DNA of 59,529 nucleotides from Arthrobacter sp. ov407 (GCF_900102895.1 NZ_FNGD01000006.1:1-59529); one strand, 5' to 3'; counted from the first letter of the stretch, positions 29,630-39,131 are shown. A program made the numbers and translations. The notes: generated by a model from the sequence alone, not told the origin.

Positions 29630-31756
29630 ATGACGCACAACGATGTCCGCTTGAAATCAAGAAATCGATTCACGGCCGTCGCCGTGTCCGCATCGATGCT
29701 CCTGCTCCTGTCCCCGTTTGGGGCGGGTGCCGCCAGCGCGGCACCCGCCCCGGGGACGGCAACTGTCCCGCCGGGGAACACTGGGAAGCGGGCCGCCGTT
29801 CCGGCCGCGGCCGCCGCGGCACCCCTGACCAACCTCAGCCATCTGAACTTCCTGATGGACACCGTGCCGCTCTCCCCGGTGGAGGGGCACACCACCTACC
29901 AGCTGGACCGGATCCCCTCGGCCCAGGCCCCGTGGACCTACGCGGACAAGAAGGCGGACGGCAGCTACGCCCGGATCGGCGGCGGAGGCCTGGATCCGGC
30001 CACCGGCCACTGGAGCCAGGGCGCCTACAACGCAGACGACATCGCCCGGACCGCCGTGGTCTACCTGCGCCACTGGCAGCAGACCGGCGACGCCGCCAGC
30101 AAGGAACACGCCTTCCAGACCCTGCGCTCACTGACGTACCTGCAGACCACGGCCGGGCCGAACGCCGGGAATGTGGTCCTCTGGCAGCAGCCCGACGGAA
30201 CGCTCACGCCGAGCGCCAAGCCGGTGGAACTTCCGGACCCCTCCGATTCGGCCGAGTCCTACTGGCTGGCCCGCACCGTCTGGGCCCTCGGCGAAGGCTA
30301 CGCCGCATTCGCCGGCGCCGACCCGGCCTTCGCTTCCTTCTTGCAACAGCGCCTGCAGCTGGCCGTTGGCTCGCTCAACAAGCAGTCCCTCGCCAAGTAC
30401 GGCACGTATGACACGGCCGACGGCGTCAAGGTCCCCGCCTGGCTGATCTCCGGCGGGGCCGACGCCTCCGCGGAGGCCGTGCTCGGGCTGACCGCCTACG
30501 TCAAGGCCGCCCCCGGCGACCGCGTCGCCACCCAGGCGCTGACCCGGCTGGGCGAGGGCGTCGCCGCGATGTCCTCGGGTTCCGGCACTCAATGGCCGTT
30601 CGGCGCGATCCTGCCGTGGAACAAGTCCCGCACGCTCTGGCATGCCTGGGGCGGGATGGCTCCGGCCGCCGCCGCCACCGCCTCAACCGTGCTGAACCAG
30701 CCCCGGCTGCTCGAGGCCGCGGTGAAGGATTCCGCCCAGTTCACCCCGCAGCTGCTCGCCGCGGGCGGGCCGGACAACGCCTGGAGCCCCACGCCCGGCG
30801 AGGCGCAGATCGCCTACGGCGTGGACTCCCGCGTCCAGGGCCTCGTGGCGACCGCGAAGGCCGCCAAGGCCCCCGGCCTGCTGGACGTCGCCGCCATCGC
30901 GGCAGGCTGGTTCTTCGGCGCCAACCCCAGCGGCGCACCCGCCTACAACCCCGCCGCCGGCACCGCGATCGACGGGATCGAGCCCGACGGCCGGGTGAAC
31001 CCGAACTCCGGCGCCGAATCCACCATCCACGCCCTGTTGACCATGCTGGCGCTGGACGCCAACCCGGAACTGAAGAGCAAGGCCCTCGGCATCACCCGCA
31101 CCGTCTCGACCCACGGGCTGAGCGTCGTCGAGGCCGAATCCGGGGCCATCACCGGCAACGGCACCGTGGTCAAGCCCGCCTCAGCCTGGACCGGGGAAGC
31201 CAACATCTCCGACGGCGCCTACGTCGCCCTCAAGGCAGGAGCGTCCCTGAGCCTGCCGCTGCCGGCCGCCGACGAACCCCGCAACATCTACCCGATCATC
31301 AACCAGGGGATTGCCCCCGCCGGCAGCACCAGCTGGACCGCGGGCAAAGGCCCGCTCGGCAGCACCCTCAACGGCGGCGCCGGCGCCCAAGGCATCACCG
31401 ACGCGCCAGGCATCCTCTTCCCGTTCGCGCTGAAACGCGCGCTGCCCGCCCCGGCGGCCGCCGTCGTCGGCACCACTGACGGCGACGTCGCCCTCGACGC
31501 ACTGTTGGTCCAGCCGCAGCTCTCCACAGTCTCGGTCTCTGGAGCCGGCGGCCAGTCCACGCTCTACGTCAGCGCGGCCCCGGAACGCATCGAACGGAAG
31601 GTGAACCTGCCCGCAGGCTTCCACCTGAGCCAGGAGGCCTTTGATGCGTCTGGCCGGCCGGTCGCCCCGGGCCCCCGGCAGAACGAGGCGGACCGGTCCG
31701 GCCGGGTCGCTGTGGCCCCGGGCGGATTCACCTGGGTGACGTTGGCCCGCAACTAA
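29630..31756 (+). CDS. Secreted six-hairpin (alpha/alpha toroid) glycosidase-like protein
   Basis: This 708-residue protein has an exported N terminus (hydrophobic segment about 16-34, then ASAAPAPG) and an Ala/Pro linker. A helical-toroid domain follows (about 60-500), with paired-helix segments such as YNADDIARTAVVYLRHW and DSAESYWLARTVWALGEGY. WFFGANPSGAPAY and NPNSGAESTIHALL resemble the closing segments of GH9-like toroids. The C-terminal 200 residues are beta-rich and could bind carbohydrate. I cannot assign a GH family. Its place between two GH130 genes suggests that it trims an extracellular mannan-type glycan before uptake. Confidence 0.7.
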   Translation: MTHNDVRLKSRNRFTAVAVSASMLLLLSPFGAGAASAAPAPGTATVPPGNTGKRAAVPAAAAAAPLTNLSHLNFLMDTVPLSPVEGHTTYQLDRIPSAQAPWTYADKKADGSYARIGGGGLDPATGHWSQGAYNADDIARTAVVYLRHWQQTGDAASKEHAFQTLRSLTYLQTTAGPNAGNVVLWQQPDGTLTPSAKPVELPDPSDSAESYWLARTVWALGEGYAAFAGADPAFASFLQQRLQLAVGSLNKQSLAKYGTYDTADGVKVPAWLISGGADASAEAVLGLTAYVKAAPGDRVATQALTRLGEGVAAMSSGSGTQWPFGAILPWNKSRTLWHAWGGMAPAAAATASTVLNQPRLLEAAVKDSAQFTPQLLAAGGPDNAWSPTPGEAQIAYGVDSRVQGLVATAKAAKAPGLLDVAAIAAGWFFGANPSGAPAYNPAAGTAIDGIEPDGRVNPNSGAESTIHALLTMLALDANPELKSKALGITRTVSTHGLSVVEAESGAITGNGTVVKPASAWTGEANISDGAYVALKAGASLSLPLPAADEPRNIYPIINQGIAPAGSTSWTAGKGPLGSTLNGGAGAQGITDAPGILFPFALKRALPAPAAAVVGTTDGDVALDALLVQPQLSTVSVSGAGGQSTLYVSAAPERIERKVNLPAGFHLSQEAFDASGRPVAPGPRQNEADRSGRVAVAPGGFTWVTLARN

Positions 31757-31820
31757 TACCTATCACCGCGGACCCCTGGTCCCGGCGGCTTGGCATGCAA
31801 TTCAAGAACAGGAAGATCCC

Positions 31821-32885
31821 ATGCAGAAAATCAACACCCAGGCACTGCTCCAGAGTTATGAGGGAGCGCTCACGTTCAGCAATCCGCTGACCGATACCAT
31901 CTCCACCGAGCAATTCTCCGCCGAGTACCCTGAGCGCCCGGAATGGGCTGTGGGCCCGTTCCGCAAGGATGATTCCCTGACCTTCCGGCAAGTCCAGGAC
32001 TGGGAAGACCCCGCCGGCATCGGCTGGACGGCGGACTCGATCTTCAACCCGTCCATCATGGAGCGGGACGGCAAGCTCTACCTGTTCTACCGGGCCTCTC
32101 CGCGCAAGGAATCAGTCTCCAGCCGCATCGGTGTTGCCGTCCTCGATCCCCAAACCGGGTGGCAGGACAACCCGGCCAATCCGGTGATCTACCCCACCAT
32201 GGACAACGAGATCCTCGGCTGCGAAGATCCCAAGGTGTACCTGGCCAATGGTCGGTACTACATGTTCTACAACGGGATCTGGACGATCGACCGCAGCGAT
32301 GAGCAGACCGGCGAGAACTCCGAGGCCTATCCCCTGGGCGATGTTGGCTGCGACATCAACGTTGCAGTCTCAGATGACCTGATCCACTGGGAAAAGCTCG
32401 GTTTGGCCGTCCCCCCCGAGATTTCGCGATATTGGGCCAAAGGTGCCGTCATCCCGCGAAACTCCCGCGGCGAAGCCGTCAAAATCGGTGGGCACTACCT
32501 GATGTATCTGTCTGAGGGCTGCGGCGCAACCACCCACGTTGGACGGTCCTCCGACATGGTGAACTGGACATTTGAGCCGCAGGACTACCTGGACCTTGAA
32601 CCGCTGGGCGGCTCATTGCACGAAGTGGCCTGCGCAATCGTCAACGAAGGCGAGCGGACCGAGCTGGTCCTGGACTTCTTCTATGCCGACGCCGACGGCC
32701 AGTTCGCCGCGGCGCAAGCACTGTATGACATTGACCAGCCCTTCACGCAGAAAGCGATCAACGAAGGCGGATCACTGGCGTGGGGAGGGCTGCTCAAATT
32801 CGGCGGAAGCTGGGTTTTTGCCCAGGGCTGGGATGCCCCCAAGGGATCCAGGGAGATGTACTTCTACCGCGCCGACCAGGGCTAG
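31821..32885 (+). CDS. Second GH130-like glycosidase or phosphorylase
   Basis: This 354-residue protein has a five-bladed propeller pattern: SIFNPSIMERDGKLYLFYR, then the family hallmark GCEDPKVYLANGRYYMFY and the late LSEGCGATTHVGRSSDMVNW. It differs strongly from the first GH130 gene product, so the two probably split substrates or linkages. No signal peptide is present. AGGAAGATCCC before the ATG provides the ribosome site. It is most likely the last gene of the locus. Confidence 0.8.
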   Translation: MQKINTQALLQSYEGALTFSNPLTDTISTEQFSAEYPERPEWAVGPFRKDDSLTFRQVQDWEDPAGIGWTADSIFNPSIMERDGKLYLFYRASPRKESVSSRIGVAVLDPQTGWQDNPANPVIYPTMDNEILGCEDPKVYLANGRYYMFYNGIWTIDRSDEQTGENSEAYPLGDVGCDINVAVSDDLIHWEKLGLAVPPEISRYWAKGAVIPRNSRGEAVKIGGHYLMYLSEGCGATTHVGRSSDMVNWTFEPQDYLDLEPLGGSLHEVACAIVNEGERTELVLDFFYADADGQFAAAQALYDIDQPFTQKAINEGGSLAWGGLLKFGGSWVFAQGWDAPKGSREMYFYRADQG

Positions 32886-33038
32886 CCGCCCACGCCCGTT
32901 CCCGGCGGCCAGCAGACGTTACATACCTGCAACCGCCGGGACACCCGGGCGAAACTGTGCCCGGAGGATACTGGAACTACGCCCTCCCGAGGACGATTCT
33001 CATGCAAGGCATTGGGGACTATTCGAAGGACTCCGCGC

Positions 33039-35666
33039 ATGCCCACTCCGCTCAACCAGTCCTTGGCTGACTCTGCCCTCCTGACCAAATCCCTCCCGCT
33101 GGGCCTGCTCCGGGCCTTCGTGCAGACGGAGGCCGCCGACGACGGGCTGACGCCGCAACTGCTGGCTGAGCTCAAGATCCTGGCCCGCACCCCCGGCCTG
33201 CTGGTGGCGTGCAACTACGGCGGAACCCTCTGCGCGGCGGAAGGGACCTCGACCGAGACCCTGCCGCTGGCCAGCGCCGCGATCGCCCTCCGCGCGCTCG
33301 CCGCCCTGCCCAATACGCACGCCGCCGTCATTTCCGGCCGGTCCCTCCGCGACCTCGCCGCCGTCTCACGCCTGCCCGCCGAGGTGCATCTGGTGGGTTC
33401 GCACGGTGCCGAGTTCGACATGGGCTACGCCCACAGCCTCTCGCTGGCCACCGAGTCCGTGCTCCAGCACGCCCACCAGGCACTCGCCGAAACAGTCGGC
33501 GCGTACCGCGGCATCAGCATCGAACGCAAGCCCGTCGCGGTCTCCGTCCACACGCGGTCCGCGGCGCCGGACATCGTTGCCCTGGCCCTCGAAAAGGCAA
33601 CGCACATCGCCCAGGACAACGGGCTGCACTTCATCGTGGACGGCTCGGTGCTGGACCTTTCGGTCGTCGAACCGTCCAAAGCTGCGGCCATGGAACACCT
33701 GCGCTCCGTGCTCGGCGTCAGTGCCGCCCTCTACGCCGGTGACGCGTCCAGCGATGAGCTGGCCATGGCAACCCTGCGCGGCCCGGACATGGCGCTGCGC
33801 GTGGGGGAGGGGCCCAGCGTGGCGAACCACAGGCTCCGGGACACGGAGTCGTTCGCCCGGGTCCTGGCGATCCTGTTCGAACTGCGGCGGGCGTGGCTCT
33901 TCGGCGAGGACGCCGTGGGGCTGGAACGGCACTCCATGATCGGCAACGGCTCCTCCACCGCCCTGATCACGCCGGACGCCAAGATCTGCTGGATGAGCCA
34001 CCCGCTGCCGGACTCGGGGTCGTTGTTTGCCCATTTGCTCGGCGGCGATGCGGCCGGCCACTTCTCCGTGGAACCGGTGAAGTCCTCGCAAGTCCTTGGC
34101 CAGCGCTACGTGGACAGCACCATGATCGTCGAAACCCGCTGGGCCGACGTCACCGTGACGGACTACCTGGAGCCGGCCCCGGAAGGCATCACCAGCCTGG
34201 TCCGGGTCCTCTCCGGCACCGGCACAGCCCGGATCGTCTTCGCGCCGCGGCCGGACTACGCGAATGCGCCATTCAGCATGGAGGCGCGCGGGACGGAACT
34301 CCACGTCGTCGGAACCGCGGACCCCATCGCGCTTCGGGCGCCCGGAGTGGCCTTTTCCATCACCTCGGACGGCCGTCACGCCACCGCCACGGGCGACGTC
34401 GACCTGCGGGACGGGCCCGTGGTCCTCAACCTGCGCTGCGGCGACACCGAACCGCAGCCGGCGGTGCCCGACGACGAGACCGGGCGCCGCGCCGCCGTCG
34501 CCCATCACTCCAGGCGCTGGGTCCACGAGCTGCAACTGCCGGGCGTGAAGCCGTCGCTGGTCCGCCGCTCCGCGCTGGTACTGCGGGCCCTGGTCCACGA
34601 ACCCACCGGCGCCGTCCTGGCCGCGCCCACCACCTCACTGCCGGAGGGAATCGGCGGCACGCGCAACTGGGACTACCGGTACTGCTGGCTGCGGGACGGT
34701 TCCATGACCGTCAACACCCTCGTGGACCTGGGCTCCACCGCCGAGGCCGAGGGTTTCCTGGCCTGGCTGGCCCGGATCCTGGCCCACGCCCCGGGCCCGG
34801 AGTGGCTCCATCCGCTCTACTCCGTGACCGGGGCGCCGCTGTCCACCGAGGCCATCATCGAGAGCCTGCCCGGCTACGCGGGATCACGCCCGGTCCGGAT
34901 CGGGAATGCTGCCGACCACCAGGTGCAACTGGACGTGTTTGGCCCGATTGCCGAGCTGATCGACGCCCTCAGCGCCCGCCAGGGCATGCTCTCCGACGAC
35001 CACTGGGAACTGCTGGGCCAGATGGCCGCGGCCGTGCTGGCCCGCTGGCATGAGGCGGACCACGGCATCTGGGAGGCCCGGCGGGCGCCACGGCACCATG
35101 TCTACACGAAGGTGATGTGCTGGGTGGCGCTTGACCGGGCGCTGCGCACGGCCGCCCGGCATGGCCGGGAACCGCTGCCGGCCTGGGCGCCCACGGCGGC
35201 GAAAATCCGGCAGGAAGTCCTGCGCGAAGGATGGGACGAGTCGGCGTACTCCTACACGGTGGCGTACGACAGCCCGGACCTGGACGCGGCCGTGCTGCAC
35301 ATCGGCCTCTCCGGCCTGCTGGACGTCAATGACCCCCGCTTCCTGGCCACCGTCACAGCCGTGGAACGGGAACTGCGGGTGGGGCCCACCGTTTTCCGCT
35401 ACCGGTACGACGACGGCCTGCCGGGCCTGGAGGGCGGCTTCCACATCTGCACCACGTGGCTGATCGAGGCCTACATCGCCGTCGGCCGGATCGAGGAGGC
35501 CTGGGACCTCTTTGACCAGCTGGTGAACCTGTTCGGTCCCACGGGGCTGCTGCCGGAAGAATACGATCCCGGCACGGAAACCCACCTGGGCAACCATCCC
35601 CAGGCGTATTCGCACCTGGGCTTCATCCGCTGCGCCCGGCTCCTGCACGAGCACCAGAAGACCTGA
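33039..35666 (+). CDS. Fusion of a degenerate trehalose-phosphatase-like HAD domain with a GH15 domain
   Basis: This 875-residue protein has an N-terminal OtsB-like HAD domain (about 45-285) and a GH15 glucoamylase/trehalase-type domain (about 295-870). The GH15 part is well kept: GTRNWDYRYCWLRDGSM near 541, LPGYAGSRPVRIGNAA, and the catalytic-base region LPEEYDPGTETHLGNHPQAYSH. The HAD nucleophile motif, normally DYDGT, reads NYGGT (N59, G61), so both catalytic aspartates are missing; only the late GDASSDE motif remains. The phosphatase half should be inactive, perhaps regulatory. The ATG at 33039 with GAAGGA upstream is preferred to an in-frame TTG at 33012. GH15 members of this kind hydrolyse trehalose or malto-oligosaccharides. 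Confidence 0.9.
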   Translation: MPTPLNQSLADSALLTKSLPLGLLRAFVQTEAADDGLTPQLLAELKILARTPGLLVACNYGGTLCAAEGTSTETLPLASAAIALRALAALPNTHAAVISGRSLRDLAAVSRLPAEVHLVGSHGAEFDMGYAHSLSLATESVLQHAHQALAETVGAYRGISIERKPVAVSVHTRSAAPDIVALALEKATHIAQDNGLHFIVDGSVLDLSVVEPSKAAAMEHLRSVLGVSAALYAGDASSDELAMATLRGPDMALRVGEGPSVANHRLRDTESFARVLAILFELRRAWLFGEDAVGLERHSMIGNGSSTALITPDAKICWMSHPLPDSGSLFAHLLGGDAAGHFSVEPVKSSQVLGQRYVDSTMIVETRWADVTVTDYLEPAPEGITSLVRVLSGTGTARIVFAPRPDYANAPFSMEARGTELHVVGTADPIALRAPGVAFSITSDGRHATATGDVDLRDGPVVLNLRCGDTEPQPAVPDDETGRRAAVAHHSRRWVHELQLPGVKPSLVRRSALVLRALVHEPTGAVLAAPTTSLPEGIGGTRNWDYRYCWLRDGSMTVNTLVDLGSTAEAEGFLAWLARILAHAPGPEWLHPLYSVTGAPLSTEAIIESLPGYAGSRPVRIGNAADHQVQLDVFGPIAELIDALSARQGMLSDDHWELLGQMAAAVLARWHEADHGIWEARRAPRHHVYTKVMCWVALDRALRTAARHGREPLPAWAPTAAKIRQEVLREGWDESAYSYTVAYDSPDLDAAVLHIGLSGLLDVNDPRFLATVTAVERELRVGPTVFRYRYDDGLPGLEGGFHICTTWLIEAYIAVGRIEEAWDLFDQLVNLFGPTGLLPEEYDPGTETHLGNHPQAYSHLGFIRCARLLHEHQKT

Positions 35667-35701
35667 CCGCCAACGGAATTACCGGAGGCAGGCCGCCGCC
35701 G

Positions 35702-36865
35702 CTACTCGCAACCGACGCCGTCCCCGTCGCGGTCCAGCTTGCGGCTGTACCCCGGCTGGCCGACGTGGATGGGCGCCGCGCCGGCTGCGCGGACCGCGGC
35801 GCAGTTCGCGTAAGCCACCCCGTAGGCAGGTGCAGGTGCAGGTGCAGGTGCAGGTGCAGGTGCATGTGCCGGGGCGGGCACGGCCGCGGGTGCATGTGCC
35901 GGGGCGGGCACGGCCGCGGGTGCCGCGGCGGGCTGCTGTGCGGATGGTGCCTGCGCGGCCCGCGCTGGAGCGGATGCCGGCTCCTTGGTCGGAGCCAGGG
36001 CGTCCGGGCAGGCCGAGAGGACCCGGGCCATGGCATCGTGCTCGGCCTGGGTCACCCAGAGCCTATAGCTGGATTTCACTGAAATCTGGCGGGCGACGTA
36101 GTTGCAGCGGTAGGACTTGTTCGGCGGCAGCCAGGTGGCGGCGTCGCCGTCGCTCTTGCTTTGGTTGGCCGGGCCGTCCACCGCCAGAAGATTCAGGGGA
36201 TCGTTGGCGAAGGACAGCCGCTGCGCCGGGCTGAGCTTCTGCGCGCCCTTCTGCCAGGCGTCGCTGAGGGCCACGACGTGATCGATCTGGACCGCGGAGC
36301 TGGTGGCGCTGCCGCGCCGGAAGTTGATGGCGGCGGCCGTGTAGGGGTCGGCCAGGACGCCGGAGAGCACCACGCAGTCCCGCGTCCCGGGCCTGAGCGC
36401 GAGGGCCGTGAGGTCGCGGCGGAGCATGTCATTGCGCGTATCGCAGCCGTTGTGGTCGACGTCGGACCAGGCCGGGCCGAACTGCTCGCGCGAATAGCCC
36501 GTCTTGGGCGCGCGGCCCTTGACCGGCAGCGTCGCCAGCACCTGGAGGGCTTTGCGCGCAAAGGCTGGCTGCTGGTGCGGGGCGACGACGGCGGGAGCAT
36601 CGACGCCGGGGGTGGTGACCGGATCCGGCGAGGCGCTGTCCGTGCCGGCTGGCGCGGTGGCGGGGGCAGCCGTCACGCCGGGGCGGACGCCGGTTCCAGC
36701 GGCCGGGGCGACTGCCGCGGGGCTGGCGCACGCTGACGTCGCCACAAGGAGCAGGCCCGCCACCCCGCGGACGATCCAGTCGACCGCGCCGATCTTCCGG
36801 CCGTGGGCACTATTTGATTGGAGACTGCCTGATTTGGCGGTGCTGCCTGATTTGATGCTGTGCAA
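35702..36865 (-). CDS. HNH-type nuclease lipoprotein with C-terminal excalibur domain
   Basis: This protein of about 387 residues has a hydrophobic segment ending ATSAC, which could be a lipobox. A DUF1524/HNH nuclease domain follows (about 120-285): DHNGCDTRNDMLRRDL, the catalytic VQIDHVVALSDAW and NDPLNLLAVDGPANQSKSD. The C-terminal excalibur calcium-binding motif is DRDGDGVGCE. A Pro/Ala linker with DNA repeats joins them. It is probably a surface or exported nuclease. The start is uncertain: TTG at 36865 has GAAGAG directly against it, and no better start covers the whole signal region. Confidence 0.82.
   Translation of the reverse strand: MHSIKSGSTAKSGSLQSNSAHGRKIGAVDWIVRGVAGLLLVATSACASPAAVAPAAGTGVRPGVTAAPATAPAGTDSASPDPVTTPGVDAPAVVAPHQQPAFARKALQVLATLPVKGRAPKTGYSREQFGPAWSDVDHNGCDTRNDMLRRDLTALALRPGTRDCVVLSGVLADPYTAAAINFRRGSATSSAVQIDHVVALSDAWQKGAQKLSPAQRLSFANDPLNLLAVDGPANQSKSDGDAATWLPPNKSYRCNYVARQISVKSSYRLWVTQAEHDAMARVLSACPDALAPTKEPASAPARAAQAPSAQQPAAAPAAVPAPAHAPAAVPAPAHAPAPAPAPAPAPAYGVAYANCAAVRAAGAAPIHVGQPGYSRKLDRDGDGVGCE
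35826..35921 (-). repeat. Hexanucleotide and 30-bp tandem repeats in the nuclease linker
   Basis: Six perfect GCAGGT units (35826-35861) are followed by two perfect 30-bp copies (35862-35891 and 35892-35921). Both unit lengths are multiples of three, so copy-number changes lengthen or shorten the Ala/Pro linker without a frameshift. Confidence 0.95.
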
Positions 36866-37017
36866 CTCTTCCCCACTTCATGCTGTTGCCCCTGGTATCC
36901 GAGGGGCGGCTTAAGACCGGTCCCAGCCTACCGGCGCACACAGCAACACGATGTGACGCCGCGGCGCTCCGGACGGAAACCGGACAGGCCGAACAGAATG
37001 CAGGCGCCCCGCGGGAG

Positions 37018-38148
37018 TCAGCGGCCCCCGGGCCGGGATGCCGAGAAGATGGCCGGCGCCCCGCCGTCGCCGGTTGCGAGGTCGGCCAGGATCCTGCCCA
37101 CGACCGGCGTGAACTTGAATCCGTGGCCGGAGAAGCCGGCGCCGATGACCACCGGGCCGGTCCGGTCCAGGACAAAGTTCTCATCCACGGTGGTTGTGTA
37201 GGTGCAGCTGATGTCGGTGAGGGAGTCGGCGTCGACCCCGGGGAGCCAGTCCCGGGCGTAGCGCTGCAGGGCGGCCCGCTGTTCGGGCTCCGCAGCGAAG
37301 GTCCGCCGGTCCGGATCCACCACCGGACCCACCCCGTGCCAGCCGGCCTTGATCCCCTCGCCGGGCGTTTGCATGCCGTAAACGGGCGAACGCCAGTACG
37401 CGTACGCCTCCCCGCGGCCGGGCATGTGGTTGAACCCCGGCCACTGGGCGCCGTGGTCCGTGATGGCGAAGTGTGCGGGCTGTTCCTGGGTGACCGTCAG
37501 CCGGGGCAGGGGCGCCACGCCGGCCAGCAGCTTCGTGGTCCAGCCGCCGGCGGTGACCACGGCCTGCCTGGCGGAGAGCATCTCGGTGCGCCCGCCGGAC
37601 TCGAGCGTGAGCCGGACGCCGTCGTCGAGCACTTTCAGCTCAAGGACCTTAACGTGATGGCGGATCTCGGCACCGAGGCCGGCGGCGAGGCGCTGCAACG
37701 CCGGCAAGGCGGCGTCCGGATTCAACTGGCCGCCGTCCGCCATGTGCAGCACGCGCTGATCGAACCGGATGCCCCGCCAGCGCTCGGCGGCTTCCTCGGC
37801 GGAGAGGAACTCCGCCCGGAGCCCGGCGGCAAGCAGCGCGTTCCGGACCTCGGGCAGCCGCGGGTCGGTGCCGTGGTTCACGACGCCGGTACGCGTCAGC
37901 AGCCGTTCGCCGGAGTCCACTTCGAGCTCGCTCCAAAGCCGCGCCGCCTCGGCCAGCATGGCGACATAGTCCGGATCCGCGTAGCCGGGGTTGAAGTTCC
38001 GGGTTGTGCCGTGGGAGGCCCCGTTGCGGTGGCCGGGCCCGAACTGTTCCAGCAGGGTGACGTCCCGGCCGCGCCGGGCCAGTGCCCACGCGGCAGCGGA
38101 GCCCATCGCGCCGCCGCCGATGACCACAGTGTCCAGGGTTGTTTTCAA
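37018..38148 (-). CDS. Sarcosine / N-methyl amino acid oxidase, FAD-dependent
   Basis: This 376-residue flavoprotein of the monomeric sarcosine oxidase (SoxA/SolA) family has an N-terminal FAD motif VVIGGGAMGSAAAWALARRG (8-27). Its C-terminal segment CTYTTTVDENFVLD contains the cysteine that links FAD covalently in the Bacillus enzyme, followed by GAGFSGHGFKFTPVVG. The family oxidises N-methyl amino acids such as sarcosine or N-methyltryptophan, releasing formaldehyde and H2O2. The start is a TTG at 38148, supported by a strong GGAGGAG 6-7 nt before it. Confidence 0.9.
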   Translation of the reverse strand: MKTTLDTVVIGGGAMGSAAAWALARRGRDVTLLEQFGPGHRNGASHGTTRNFNPGYADPDYVAMLAEAARLWSELEVDSGERLLTRTGVVNHGTDPRLPEVRNALLAAGLRAEFLSAEEAAERWRGIRFDQRVLHMADGGQLNPDAALPALQRLAAGLGAEIRHHVKVLELKVLDDGVRLTLESGGRTEMLSARQAVVTAGGWTTKLLAGVAPLPRLTVTQEQPAHFAITDHGAQWPGFNHMPGRGEAYAYWRSPVYGMQTPGEGIKAGWHGVGPVVDPDRRTFAAEPEQRAALQRYARDWLPGVDADSLTDISCTYTTTVDENFVLDRTGPVVIGAGFSGHGFKFTPVVGRILADLATGDGGAPAIFSASRPGGR

Positions 38149-38204
38149 GGGTTCTCCTCCGGGGTTAGGTGCCGGCCCGCCCGCCCGGGCAAGACCAGGC
38201 GGGC

Positions 38205-39131
38205 TCAGGCCAGCAGCAGGGCCACGCCGATCATCGCCGGGACAGCTACCACCGTAGTGATCAGCACGGTGTCCTTGGCTACTGTGACGCCGGTGCGGTA
38301 ACGGCTGGCCGCGACAAATACGTTTTGGGCAGTGGGCAGGCCTGCCGTGACGACGGCGGCGAACAGCGCCTGCTCCTGCATGCCGAGGACAAAGCGGGCA
38401 AACAGGTACGCCACCAGCGGATGGACAATGAGCTTGAAGAAGCTCGCCAGCAGCGTGTCCAGCCGGCGTCCGGCGGCTGCCTGCAGCGGCTTGGAGCCGT
38501 TCAGGCTCATGCCGAAGGCGATCAACATGGCCGGGATGGCGGCCCCGCCGATCAAGTGGATGGGCTCCATGACAAGCGGCGGCACCTGCCAGCCGGTCCC
38601 GGCCACCACCAGACCCAATGCGGACCCCACGATCATCGGGTTCCGCAGGATCATGAGCACGAATCCCAGCGGCGTGGTGCGGTGCGAGCTGGTGGTGGCG
38701 TCCAAAGCCATGAGGAACAGGGGGGTGAAGAAGGCCAGCTGGAAGATGAGCAGGGGCGCCACATAGCTGGCATCGCCGAGCACGAAGACGGCGATGGGAA
38801 TGCCGAGGTTGGCCGAGTTGGCCAGGGACGCGCTCATGGAGGAGATGAGGGCTTCCGGCACGGGACGCTTGAGAACGAAGCGCACAATGCCAAAGAACAG
38901 GACCGCCGTCGTCACGCCCCCGACTGCCGTCACGAGCAACGGCGCTGCAAAGACGTCGTGGAGTTTCGCCTTGCTGAGGGTCTCGAACAGCAGGGCGGGG
39001 CTTGCCACAAAAAACGTCAGGGCGCTCAGGACGGGGCGCGCGTTCTCGCCCAGGATGTTGCGCCGGCCCACGAACATGCCAACCAGGATGATGACCCAGA
39101 CGACAAAGAACCCTGCCAGAACCCCTAGCAC
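38205..39131 (-). CDS. AEC-family transporter
   Basis: This 308-residue membrane protein has about ten hydrophobic segments and belongs to the auxin-efflux-carrier family (MLGVLAGFFVVWVIILVGMF; GLPTAQNVFVAASRY near the C terminus). Bacterial members export or import small organic acids such as malate. It lies 56 nt upstream of the oxidase gene on the same strand, so it may move a substrate or product of that enzyme, but this is inference. The start is GTG at 39131. Confidence 0.88.
   Translation of the reverse strand: MLGVLAGFFVVWVIILVGMFVGRRNILGENARPVLSALTFFVASPALLFETLSKAKLHDVFAAPLLVTAVGGVTTAVLFFGIVRFVLKRPVPEALISSMSASLANSANLGIPIAVFVLGDASYVAPLLIFQLAFFTPLFLMALDATTSSHRTTPLGFVLMILRNPMIVGSALGLVVAGTGWQVPPLVMEPIHLIGGAAIPAMLIAFGMSLNGSKPLQAAAGRRLDTLLASFFKLIVHPLVAYLFARFVLGMQEQALFAAVVTAGLPTAQNVFVAASRYRTGVTVAKDTVLITTVVAVPAMIGVALLLA

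Noticed and set aside
33012..33038. TTG start nine codons earlier for the HAD-GH15 fusion
   Set aside because: The ATG at 33039 has GAAGGA at a good distance; the TTG has no ribosome site.
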